Positions 10,177 through 22,700 of a stretch of 64,000 nt of DNA are shown here, in pieces. Origin of the DNA: Nautilus pompilius. Lineage: Eukaryota; Mollusca; Cephalopoda; Nautilida; Nautilidae. Location: assembly GCA_018389105.1 (NCBI GenBank), contig JACATO010000930.1, forward strand, positions 186,001-250,000, read 5' to 3'. The notes under the pieces were generated by a model. It worked only from the letters and a program-made list of their open reading frames with translations. It did no database searches and was not told where the DNA came from. The position numbers and the translations under genes were made by a program. Every line of letters starts with the position of its first letter. Position 1 is the stretch's first letter.

Positions 10177-13100
10177 TTACTTATCATTAAGAGACTTTTT
10201 TTGGTTTAGCTTCATCTTACCAAAAAATACCACCAAGATCTGCTTTAATTCTTTCGGTGCTAAGTCAGTTTTTATTTTTAGCACCAGATTCTCATCAACA
10301 ATGGTACTTATTTATCATCAGTTTAAAGACATACAGTAGCACCTCAACTGGATTTTTTTAAAACTAAATTTGGTTCCATTATTGGTATTGCATATCTTCT
10401 TTAATGTGAAAAAAACACAAAAGGAACAGGAATACAAAATTCTTGAATTAGGGGTCACTTTTAAATTAAAAAGTCCACTTATGCCTACAGAATCAGCAGC
10501 TAACTCCTTTTATATAAGCAAGGAAAAATAATTTTTAGTAGCATTAATCAAATTTGTTTTGGAAATCTCATCATGGAATTTAAATATTTTATGCCCTTAA
10601 ATATTCAGCTGTTATGGGCTTTTCTTTTACATTAAATCTGATTTGGACCAACTGCTTTCCTAAATTTTGGAAGGTTAAAATAAATAAGTTGAATTAAGGC
10701 TGGTAGCCTATTCCAGATCATGAGTCATCATTTATCTCTTGAACTCTGGATGATCTGATTGGTGCTCATTACTATCACCTGGAGTTACAAATGTTTGCAT
10801 TTTATTTCCAGGTTGTAGAGAAAAGTGAGATTGGTAAGTGAAGAAAAAACAACTCATGCACGCAGCACTTGTTGAAGGTAAAACAAGTATTTCACATTAA
10901 ATATTTTGCTGAGAATTTGAAAAAGAATGTTTGATTTGAAAGTGGAAAGTTCAAGAATGCTACCCCAACTTCCTATACTTTGTATGATCCAGCTTAGGAC
11001 TCTCTCACTAAAGATGATTTCTGGACAAAAAAAAAGTTACACTTAAGGTTTTACTATAACAGTATTTTCTTTGGCATTCAAAGATGTTAACTTATCTAGC
11101 ATCCAACCTTTTATAAAGGATTGTTATTTATGCTTTTAATAAATTTTAAATGATTGAACTAGCCTTGGAAATAGTGATTCCCTTTATAATTCTGAGGCCT
11201 GCAAAAAGCTTTTAAAGGGTTCTTCGGCATCTGAAAAATTGATTTTGGGAGCTGATAAATGGTCTGGATCTACAATGTTGATCCCAAATCTTACACTTGT
11301 GCATCCGTGGATTTGGATTAGATGTCTGCACACACCATGACGAATCAGCCACCATAATTCTTGAAAATGTTAGCCTGCTCTTCCTATAATCAATCTGGGT
11401 TTCATCAAACTGCATGCACTTTTCCCTTGACAAGCAATTTCCAAGTTTTTTCAAGATACTCCTGCCTGTAGCCTCACATATCATAGCTAGGCAGCACATA
11501 TTTAATTTCAGTATTCACCACTTTCATCACACTACAACCACATTCCTGAAGGGAACAGCTTAAACATTTAATAGGTTTCTATAATAAGGAATCTGAAGTG
11601 AAATCTGTCTTGTCCACATCTAGGTACAGTTCAGTATTGCAAAGCTCTCCTCTCACAGAAAATAGTTCTCATACAAAATTGCATGACCTTTGCCATTTAA
11701 GATTTCATAAGTAAAAATTTTGAAAAAGCGTATATAAAATCAATTTTATTCAGATACAGTAACCATTACACGAATAGCCTCAGCAGTACAGTTTGTCCAT
11801 ACACTAAGTATGCTGCTCCTGACCCACCAACATTCCGACAAACCAACATCACTTTGCTTTAGCAAAACTTTGAAATTTTAAGTAGGCTATACAGATAACC
11901 AGTGCAACTCGCAGTAGTTGTTATTACAACCCTCCTTGTACAAATGACTATTTATACTCTACCTTGCCCGTGAAATCTAAATTTTCATGCTATAGTTCTG
12001 TGACCAGGTCCTTTAAACAATTAGCTACACCTGTTCTCCTTTTTTTCCCAGTACAATTCTCACTAACCTAAGTAGCCTGTAAATTATACAATTTCCTTTA
12101 CCTGTGAATAATTAGGTAACTAAATTCTAAATAATTTACTATTACCTTTTTTTTCTCAAAATGTTCAGTTATAATAGTGAATTTCTTCCTCCAATTTGAA
12201 TCAGTACTCGACCAGCATAGTAGGTTCCAACTTACTATCAGCTCTGAATGTTTGCAGAGAAATAGTTTTTTAAAAATATCTCAACTTTATTCTTCTTGAA
12301 GACTTTAAAAAACAAAGAAGCAATGCCATTTAAATTTACTTCTTGTAATAGCATAAAATTTATTTACAGAACAGCCAGTAAGATGGTGAATACCAGTGAC
12401 AACACCATAAAATTTTCAATTTCGTTGAAGTCAGGTAAAAACAAAACCAGAAATGATTTAATTTATTCTCCTATTACATGTTGTCATCATTAAAGGTTTT
12501 CAAATGGCAAGAGTTTATATCTTCCCATTAAAACACTCACTCTCAGTTCTTTAAAAAAAAAACTACCCAACACTAAAAATGTAATGTCGTGACATTTAAG
12601 CAGTGTCAACCAGGTACGGCTGGAAACATCAAAACCCTTCCAAAATTAGTGAATAAAACACATCTTCAGTAGATGATTCAATAAAGGGACAAAAAATTTT
12701 CTCAAGAACTCAAATCAATGCATTTCTCTTTTGTTGTAAAACACTACAATGGGTCACAGATCATAGAGCTGTGGAGTCCCAAACTAATATCTGGATGTTG
12801 GCCAGACCAGAGTCTGGTGCTTGAAGGCCAGCCAGCATGTTCTTCTTTCACAACACTTAGAAAACAGATAGAGAAAGGGTATAGACTTCATTTAAAACAC
12901 ATTCAGTTTTAAGATTTAAAAAAACAGAGAGAGCAAACAATCAGGGGGGTAATACTGTACAAAAGGGAGTACTTCGGTTCAGACCTACCGCTTTGTGCAC
13001 TGGTTAAATAGGATGGCAGACTGAGATAAAAATAGTTTTCTTAATCTAATTACAAACAATATGCAAACATTTAAAAAAAAAATTACAGTTCAGAAAATGC

Positions 13101-13634
13101 CATAAATGCTTTCAAGTAGTCGTCATTAAGTAGAGAGATGTCCTTTAAAAGGGACCCTAATAATTTTTTCTTCACCAGGAGAAATATTTAGAAAAAAAAC
13201 AAAAACATTAACAGTAAGGATTCAGTCTGTTTCCTTAAAAATATAGTCAAATTTAAAACAGACAAGTAATGTCTTTAAAGGGTCAGAATACACAGTAGTT
13301 AAAACTAATCCAGGTTACCTCATAAAAGAGAGGGGATCAGGCATGAAGTTACAATTTACCTAAAGATTTAAAAGTACAATTCATGGGTGAGGCTATACAT
13401 GTTCAAAATGCTATAAAACTTCAGGAATGTTTCTTGTAAAACAATTTCTTTTTGTTTTTTTTCATAAAAACCTTGGTGATATGTTCTGGTGTAGTGATGT
13501 ATGTGGAAGAGAGTTGCAATAATATTTACAGCAATGGATAAACAGAAATAAAAAGAGAATCTTCACAACTCATAGCCCAGCTCCAAAAGCTGTTGGCTGC
13601 TGATTTTTCCCACAGCCTGCTTCTGTTCCAGACC
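10177..13634. other. KLHDC10 3' region, intergenic, and PDCD10 3' region (convergent genes)
   Basis: The two flanking genes converge here, so much of this may be untranslated sequence. A minus-strand frame at 11212-11499 (95 codons) resembles no family I can name with confidence and is probably a repeat fragment. A short perfect hairpin (CCAGAC...GTCTGG) sits near 12800. I see no other gene. Confidence 0.55.
10679..10684 (+). terminator. Candidate KLHDC10 polyadenylation signal
   Basis: AATAAA about 500 nt after the stop codon; the first canonical hexamer I see on this strand downstream of the gene. Functional use is inferred. Confidence 0.4.
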
Positions 13635-13716
13635 TCAGTACACAGCCTTAACTGCCTTCATGATGAGGTTGGTCTGGTTCACCAAACAGTTTGCACTAAG
13701 AAACACTTCCTTCTTC
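13635..13716 (-). CDS. PDCD10: PDCD10 exon 7 (C-terminus and stop)
   Basis: One base completing the AAG codon, then [19 protein letters not shown] and KAVKAVY, then TGA at 13637-13635. The acceptor is ctactcacag. The family's SAN-L-x-x-QTNLI helix is intact. Confidence 0.93.
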
Positions 13717-16700
13717 CTGTGAGTAGAAAAATACACTTTGAACACATAGTTAATGGTAACATGCAACTCCCTAGAAAAGCTGGGCAAAAATGTCAGCAAA
13801 CTGAATCAATGCCATGGCAAGCAAATTTGCATCATGTCAGTGTTACAGATATTTAGAAAAGCTGGAAAAACTGCAGTTTTATTTTTCTTTTTCAAAGCCA
13901 ATAATGAACAAAGTAGAAAGTTGTTCAATTGGATTGGATATTTAAAATGAGAATGAATGCAACAAGGAGAACAAAGTGGAATTATTCAAGTAAAAAAAGA
14001 AATAAATAGCATTCTAAAAAAGTGAGGACAAGTCAATGAATGCAGGTTTTAAACAGGTTAGTGCTGTCATTATTAACAAACATTGCTGGAAATTCATTTC
14101 TCTTCATATGGAACAAACCTCAAATAGATGCTTGACTAATGATTTTAACAGGGCATTTATTAAAAGTGAAATTTTAACACCAAAGATAGATAATTTCTAT
14201 TAAGAATACCATGTAGTATTTTCCTTTTTTTCTGTACTATGGTCACTGATGTAAGAAATGAACTAGCAGCAAGACCTGTGACGATCAGCTGAATGTAGAC
14301 AAAGAATGCAGTCTGCAGCTTGCTTGGAATCAATGCACTCATACTCACTTGTTGTCTTTAAAGTAATCCTTCAGCGTGTTACTGAACAACTTGGAATGTT
14401 TAACAAAATCTTTCTTTCTCCGATCCAGTAACTAGTAATGAAAAAAAAAAACAAACAAACACAAAACCATAATAAATTAACAAATTCAATAAACCTAATT
14501 CTGTTGAAAAGTAATCCTTTAACCCTCTCCTGCACAGTGTTTGACTAATTTCTAAACTAATGTTCTAACAATCTTCTCCACTCCTTTTTTAAAATCAAAT
14601 CTGGTTCTTACAACTGTGGTTTATCTATTAATTCACATCCAGTCCATGGAAGACAAATGTAAATTCTTTCCATTATTATTACTGACATTTCCGACAGCAC
14701 AAATTGCACTGACAAAGGCAACACCAAAATTGTGGATATTAGCAGCTTTCATAACGATGCCATCGACATCAACTTTTGACATAAAACACACGCCAGCAAT
14801 CTTTCATTAAAATCAGCCATCTACCATTTTATTTCATGACTTAAAGTTCATTGTGAATTTTAGAAGTCCACAAGCATTGTAATCTAATTTTTTTTTTAAC
14901 AGTTATCTCCGTATCAAGCAGTCCACAAGTATTAGAAGTGGCATACATCCAAATGAAATTTAAGTTTAATCAGTGAAAAGATGTGCATTTCTTTTCCAAT
15001 ACACTGATGCCTACAAAGGAAACAAGGAGGAAACCCCAGGGCATCTGGCTGGTGAAGAAACCAGGCCAGGGAGGTACACCAAGCTGAGTCAACCCTGCAG
15101 GAATAAAATTTGGCCCCCCCTTCAACTTTAGCAGTTCAGCTGTCTATCTCCAGACAACCATGCTGCCTGTCTACTTCTGATTTACACTGCCAGCGCAGTA
15201 ATATAAATACAGGGTGTTCCAAAAGTGTGGACAATTTTATATTGAAGTTTAAGGGCTGGTTTTGTGGTGTACACCACTTCAACACACCACAAAAAAAAAA
15301 AAACTGGTGCAAGATCTAGAGTTTGGCAAGTATTCAACTGATCTGTCTCATCCCATCCACCTCCCAGTAGTGTTCATCTGGAAAAACCCTTAAATTTTTG
15401 CCACACTGAAAAAAGAAATCAAGAGTATGCTGTTGTGTTGAGTGACACCATCATGCGAGCTTCCAAATGAAGCATCTTAACATTGAGACAAAATGCCCAT
15501 GTATGGCAGCATACAAAAGTGTATATACATCTAAAAATTTGGACACCCCGTATGTATATCTACACACGCTGCAGTCAAACTGACTCCCTTCCCCTATACA
15601 TATTAATCAATTTTGCTTTAAAAGAAAAAAAAATCCACCAAAAACTGCTACTCCCTGGTATTATGTTATTGTTTTTCTTATGTTCTTCAGTACCAGATAA
15701 TTACCAGTGCAGAACCAGCAGCAAGCATACAAATGATTTTGATGATAATCTGAAGCCATACTTTTTGCGTGAACTTAGGCCACACAACGATAGTTTCTTA
15801 TCAGTTGTGCCATTAGTTAAAGATGACAGATTGTAAACTGTAATCATTTTATCAACCTACATCCAATCAAAAAAATTATGCAACACGAAATGATCTTGTT
15901 AACAAAATCAGATTCTCACAGTTTATAGTAACACATTTCCTCTTAAATGGCGAGTCACTGGGTGTCAGAGCAAGGCATCTTTATTGAGACCACATGGACT
16001 CAACTAGGTGTTTTGCACACATAAAAAGAGAAACTGACTAAGCTTACAGCACCACAAATAATAGGCTTAACAGTAATTTTGTTTCATATTTTCAAGAGGG
16101 GAATCTCCTGGGAAAGTTTTAGTCTATAAAAGGAAAATTATTTAGTTCAGTGTATAATATAAATTGCTCTTAACTTGCAGCAGTCACCACACAAGGCAGA
16201 CTGATAACTAGCAGTTTTTTAAAAATTCATTAAGGTGTTTTTTTTTCAGACAAAAATAAATTGTTCAGGGTGATGGTAAAAAAAATAGCTTATGCAATAA
16301 TAATAATAATAAAAAAAAAAGTTAAAAATTTTAGTTATAAAACTTACGATTGTACAGACTGCAGCTAACGTGGATTTCAGAGTATGTTATGATGCATTAA
16401 ATTCATAGCAAATGGTAGATTAATGTAGCCTGTAATATGCTTGCTCATTGTAGCCAGTACTTGATGGTATCTAGCCACAGTTTATTTTTTTCATTCTGCT
16501 GTTTTGACCTACCTCTCACATCTTCACCAGAAGAGGCTTCTACTAATTTAGGATAGGGACATCACTCTTAAAACTTACCTGTTTACCATCATGCCGTTGG
16601 GTCTCATGCGTGATGACATCATTGACTGCATCTAGCAATAATCGGATTGCATTAGCAATGTCTCTGAAGAAATTAAAACAAAAGTTTAACTTAAATGCTT

Positions 16701-19700
16701 TCCAAAAAAAAAAATAAAATCTATGATACTAAATATTTTTCTAAATGTTAATTTGATAAAGAATTTTTTTAGAGTGCACACAAATTAAAGGACAACAGCA
16801 TACAGATTGTGAACCAGAAAACAGTATAAAGAATATACCAGTGACATCCATTTATTCACTATTTATAAAAGCAAGAATAGCAATTAAGTCTAAACAAGAC
16901 TGGTTACAGCTATCAATCAGCTGACTAAACACTATATTATTGCATCTTTACATTTTCACTTTGGAAACATCAGCCTAAAAAATCTATGGATTCTACAGTG
17001 CTTGAAAGTGTTCTATAAAAAACCCATACAAATGGGCTTTATGGATTGTTCACATAATGGATCGTATACTATTTGTGCAGGGTTGCCAATATTTACTTTT
17101 GAAAAATGTTGATTTTTGCTTTTTTTTTTTTTTTACAAAAATTAAGATGTGGCTTATGAACCTAAAATTTACTAGAAAATAAAGAAAATAATTTGTATTA
17201 AGAACTAACGCTACAAATAACCTTTTTGCCATATGTAAATACTCTATTGTAGATGCCATTGTGGCACAGTGGGTAAGCAGTTTGTTCGCCAATCCTTGTG
17301 TCGCAGATTCAATCCCTGGTGGGGTCAAAGGTTCGTGCTGCTGCTGAGGGCCAAAAAGGCCAAAACAGCTGTACAGTCGACCCACGAGTAATCACAGTTC
17401 AGCATTCGCAGCCACAGTTATTCGTGGAATTTCCCTCAGAACCTAACTAATAATTGTTCGTGGAAACCCCCACATATTCACAGAATCGCAAATATCTTCC
17501 GTGATTTTTTATGGCTTTTTTCGTGGCAATATATATTTTTTCACGCTTTTTAACGCTAAATTATTAATAACAATATAATTTACTAATTTTGTAATATAAA
17601 TACTAACGTAAATTCAGCAAAATATCAATATAAAATAAACGCTGTTGGTTGGAGGTTTGAAAGTAGCCAATCTGAGTGTTATTCATTTCTCCTCGCTGCT
17701 GATTGGCTGCTTCCCACGAGGCGCTGTCTCAGGCAGATGCAGCCCAGCATCATCCCAGTTTACCAAGTGTAGCTATCTTGAGTGTTGTATTTTTTATTAA
17801 ATTATTATTATATATTTACTTATATTTTTTTAATTATATTTTACATTATATTTTGACATTTATAGGCATTTTTATGGACCACGTCCATCGCAGTTTTTCA
17901 CTCTTCGCGGGTGCTCTAGGAACGTAACCCCCGCGATGCCCCAAACACACCACTTGAGGTGCATTGACGACCTAGGGGTTATGAGACAAGTGAAGTGAAG
18001 AAATACTCTATCATTGGTCATGATATGACTCAGCATTTATTAAATAGTACATTATCTACTAGATATTGAAACCGTCTCACTGCAGGCTACAGTATACTAT
18101 TGCAATATTTTTGCTGGTAGCAAATGTACTGCTTAGCTATCATTGTCATCTTGAGAGTTATCATAGACTTTAGAGTTTTAGTACCCATGTTCATTCTTGT
18201 TTCAGTTTTAATTTTGTTCACCACAATGAAGAACAGTTCCCTCAGTCTGCACTGTTATGGAATACTGTTGGCATACCAAGCATTGCAGAAGCTAGACAAG
18301 TATACAGAAATTGTCCAGTGCTGACATATTTAATCTAAAAAATTAAGTTCCAAGCACTATCTATTCCTTCTGTGAGATACTGAGATGGAAATTCTTCCTT
18401 AATATCATCCTTTGATATCACTGCAATTCAATAAATATGGAAATCTGTCCAGAAATTACAGCACAGAGCCAAGACTGACTGACTGACTGACTGACTATTT
18501 CTTGGAAATATTACAACTTTTACATGCAACAAATCTGTCAGAAAGAGGAAACTTTTTCATAATGTAGATACAAGGTGTCATGTAAACTTTTTCTCAAAAT
18601 ATCATAAAAACCATTTATGTCAACCTTTCCAGTGCTTTAGATTCTCATGTAGTTCACTTCAGTGATTCCAGTGAGGCAATTACTTGGGTGGGGGGGGGGC
18701 TACAAAGCTCACCATGAAGTCTTTTAAAGAGCTACAAGAATGTAGTAGGGTTTGTGTGTGTAGGGCTCATCCCTCTGTAGAAGAATGTCAGTTCTGTCAA
18801 AAGATGGTCACACCTAAATACGAAACCCATTTTACTTTTCAAAACGTGACAACTATCTGAATATTCTGTCCAGTCTTGACTAAATTTTACCATGTAGAGA
18901 TGGCTTGGATTTGCAGCTCACACTCATGTTGCACAGACTGAGTTAATTGATTTTTTTTTCTACCTGATGTACTAGTTTTTCTTTGGTTTGAGGAAAAAGA
19001 TTAATGAAAGTCATCAAATGCCTGCCACCACATTTAGATTACCACTGGAAGTCCCAACATCAATTTTGCTGTTACTACTACTACTACTACTTCAATGCTT
19101 TCTGGCATCAGTATAAAGTACAAATATTTACTAAACTAAGAGATTAATTTATTAAGAATTCTGCCAAGTTTGTCCACTGTTTAAATGTTCTTGTTATTTG
19201 TTATAACTGTCTGTAAAGACAGCTGCCTGTGCTCATACATTTCAGAATTTCTTTGATTTCACCACCACCGTTCTTGAAATTTCTTAAGTTCTCGTTTGTA
19301 CTTGCTGCTTTTGTCTGAATAATAATAACATATATATATATATATATAAATAAGCAGGTCTTCACAAAATCCTGGCAGCTTGCTATATGCTCTCTCTTCA
19401 GCTGCATAAGATGACATGGCCCTCCTGTTAAGTATAAATCTTCATGTTCTTTTTGCAAAAAGAAGCCAGACCTTTAAAGTGCAGTCATTACATGTGTATT
19501 ATCATAGGACAAACTTGAAAAGCTTTTCCAACTTATTTATCTTGATGAAAATGCACAATACATTATTTTTAAAATTTGCTTATCGTTTGAAGATTATCTG
19601 CAAGCAGGCACTGACACTTTTTAATGTACTGCTCATAATTTGAAAATTATAGTTCTCAAAAACCAAATGTCAGAATTAAATCACAAAATATTAACAACTG

Positions 19701-19751
19701 CCAAGATTGAAAAAATGACTGAACATTTAAATATCTTCTTAATATTTCTAT

Positions 19752-19791
<40 letters not shown>

Positions 19792-22700
19792 GCAACAAAA
19801 CAAAATATGACTCCTCACTTGATTGTGTCTAAAAATAATTTCCTGTCATAGATTTGGTCTGGGATTTTGCTGAGAATTTTCTTCAGGTCAATGGCTTTCT
19901 TGTTCAGCTCCTGAAATCGAGGCTCTGGGCGGGTAATTTTGAACTCTTAAAATAAAAATAACACATCCTTTATTACTTAAATTTACTATGTTTTCGAAAG
20001 GAGAGAAAATGAAGCCTAGTAATAGATGTTTTTTTAAGCAGGTTCTCCCCATTTAAGCTTAATAAATTAGGAAAGCATATCAAATGAATTCACCAATAAA
20101 TTTAAAAAAACTGTGTTGCTGATAAGTTTCAATGAAGCTTTCACCTCACCTTCAGATTCGTTAATTCCCTCTAGTTTCAGCAAGCTCTCACACATGTCAA
20201 TTTTGTCATAAATGTCTGCTCTTCTCAACAAAGAATTCACAAAATCATAGGCAAACCCAGGATACACTCCTTCAACCTGGCAAAGAATGAAAGAATAGTT
20301 TTCATATTACATCGCTTCTTCACAGTATGCTTTTGTTTGCAATGTTGATCAGCCATTAAAGGCTTGAGACAACATTACAAAAGCTAAACAAGATGTAGCC
20401 TGTTTGATGTTTATTAAAATTAAATATCTCCAAGATGTAGAGGGTTCATATACAGGCTCCTGAGCTTCCTACCTGGTATAAATCTTCTGATTCTAAGCTA
20501 GATAAAACCAATGCAGTTGGAAATAAGCTGTCCATCAGCAAAGTCTGCTCCAAACACTTACTCGGTTGGTCTGAAAAGATTTGCCTGCTGCCCACTGTGA
20601 CCAAAAATGTAAACTATAAATCCAGTTCTATCTTTTGCAAAATTATATCTGCTGAGAAATAAAAACAAAGTGCATCTGGGTTCTGTGAAGCGATCCACTC
20701 TGAGTCAATATTCCAAATTTGAATTGATGAAAGCAGTGAACTAAAAAATGGGAAATTTGTTTCTTAGCAACATTTTCACAATGTAGAACCAAATCTAAAT
20801 CATGCAGCCAGTTATCAGTAACATTAGAATTCTTCAGTAGTACAAGCTGCATTTCTAAAAATGTTCCTTGAAGCAGAAAATTCATTTTGTTAGATCTTTA
20901 ATATTATATTTCAGCATCACACATACAACTCCAATACTGGTTTTTGTGTTGTACACTTCTCTAAAATGGCAATATGCCCTCTGCAATTGGTGGCAACTCA
21001 GATGAAGTACAGTGCCATGCTGCAGTCATTTGCTGGAATGAAATGCTTATCCTGCATCACAAGGGCCCAGCACTTCCAACTTTGACAAAGAAATTCTAAC
21101 TAGAACTCTTCATGTTAAGATGTGGAAGGACAACAAGGGCCTGGAAGAAATGTACGTAACTTGCTAGTGGAAAAGAGTGAAAGAAAAAATCATGTCATTG
21201 AAGATATGCCAAATCAAGTCAACCCAAACAGAAATCTAACTTTGGTTCTCAGCCTTGGCAGTCCACTAATGTTATCATTGAGCCACCACTTTCCCAATCC
21301 CAATATTTAAAAAGGAATCAAGGTGTAATGGAACAATTCATTGTTAATGTAAATGAAAATAATTTGCTTAAAGAAAGTTAGCATGGATTTTGTTTCTGGA
21401 AAATCTTGCATCACCAGTAACAAATTTATCTTGATTCTTTGGAGAAACAAAAACTTTGGTATAAACAAGAACCTTTTCTACAGATCAGGAATTACACTCA
21501 TTACAAAATTCAGAAAGTTGTCAAAGTTGGCACATCTGAAATTATAACAGTCACCAGTGCAGTATCTTGGAATTTGGTTCTTTAGACTATTCTCTTTGAT
21601 AGTGGAATAAATCTCTAACGATATGAAAACATTTTCTGATGGATCAAAAATATATGGTAGGATTAACAATATTGAAGATGTTAAGGATCCAACTGCAAAT
21701 GGGCCTAGAGACAGAATGTCGAAATTTTTTACCTAGTGTATTAAAAAAAAGACATAGATTGAAGTAGTGGTAAGGGAAGGAATTTAATTGAGGGTGAAAC
21801 AGGCTGTATTGATCAAATAACATCTAAATTCTGACAGTTAGATATTATCCTTTGAAGCACAATCTTGCCTGTGTGTGCTCCAGGAAGTAATAGGCCATAT
21901 ATCGAAAGCCAATAGAAATGCAAAATAATGTGTACACAAAATTCCAAAGAATATTGATTACCTTTGAAAATGCTGCTCTGAGTGTCTGTGCTGCAGCCAT
22001 GTCACGCTGCTCAAGCTGTAAAAAGATAAACATGGCATAAACTTCTTTTTAAATGATTAAAAGAATTGCAAAATTAAAGTACCTTCATTTGATGAGAAAT
22101 AAAAGTAATTTTGTGTCCATGAAGTCCTAGGAAATATTGTAAATAGACTCAAGGGCTGTTGGACACATTTTCTAGTAATATACACTTAATTTCCAAATTT
22201 GGTTAAGTCTGCTAAACCTTCAACTCTCAAAAGTCAGACCCTTGTCACTTAATCCGTCTCATATCAATCTAACTGTAGCAGGCTGGAAGTAACCATAGGT
22301 ATTCTCTATTGGCTTATAATAATTTTAAAATAATGGTAAAAATTATCTAAGTAGGTGAACAATGCGAGATGAACGCCCTTTTTTTTTTGTTTTTTTAGTA
22401 AGTAAAAAAAAAAAAAAACCTCAATAGAAATGAACTAGTTGTTTAATCTACCGACTAGGATTGGCGAAGTGTTTTTGTTAATTTTTTAAATTAAAGAGAC
22501 ATCATTGAGATGGCCAACTAAGGAAGGAGTTCGACAAGTTTTCAGGGATGACCAAGGTAAAGCTGCATACAAGGGGAAAAAAAAAACCACAAAATGCTCC
22601 AGCCATCGGGAGGCAAGGAAGGAGAGGGAGGGAGTGAGTGGGGCTCCGACTGACAATCAAGTCTCTTCGTTTGAACTGGGGCCCGGGGAGCCGTAAAGGG

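Larger units (their letters stand above)
16664..19818 (-). other. PDCD10 intron 4
   Basis: Holds a tRNA-derived SINE and adjoining pogo-like element (17254-17945), a (GACT)n run, a (TA)n run at 19330-19348 and a (GA)n run. No coding exon seen. Confidence 0.75.

Noticed and set aside
11212..11499. Minus-strand 95-codon frame, considered as an ISXO2/Merlin-type transposase (FDETQIDYRKS resembles the first catalytic motif)
   Set aside because: The following motifs of the family are not found in any frame, so one short resemblance is not enough.
17254..17373. tRNA gene
   Set aside because: A and B box-like sequences are present, but the acceptor and anticodon stems do not pair and the tail is non-tRNA; it is a SINE.
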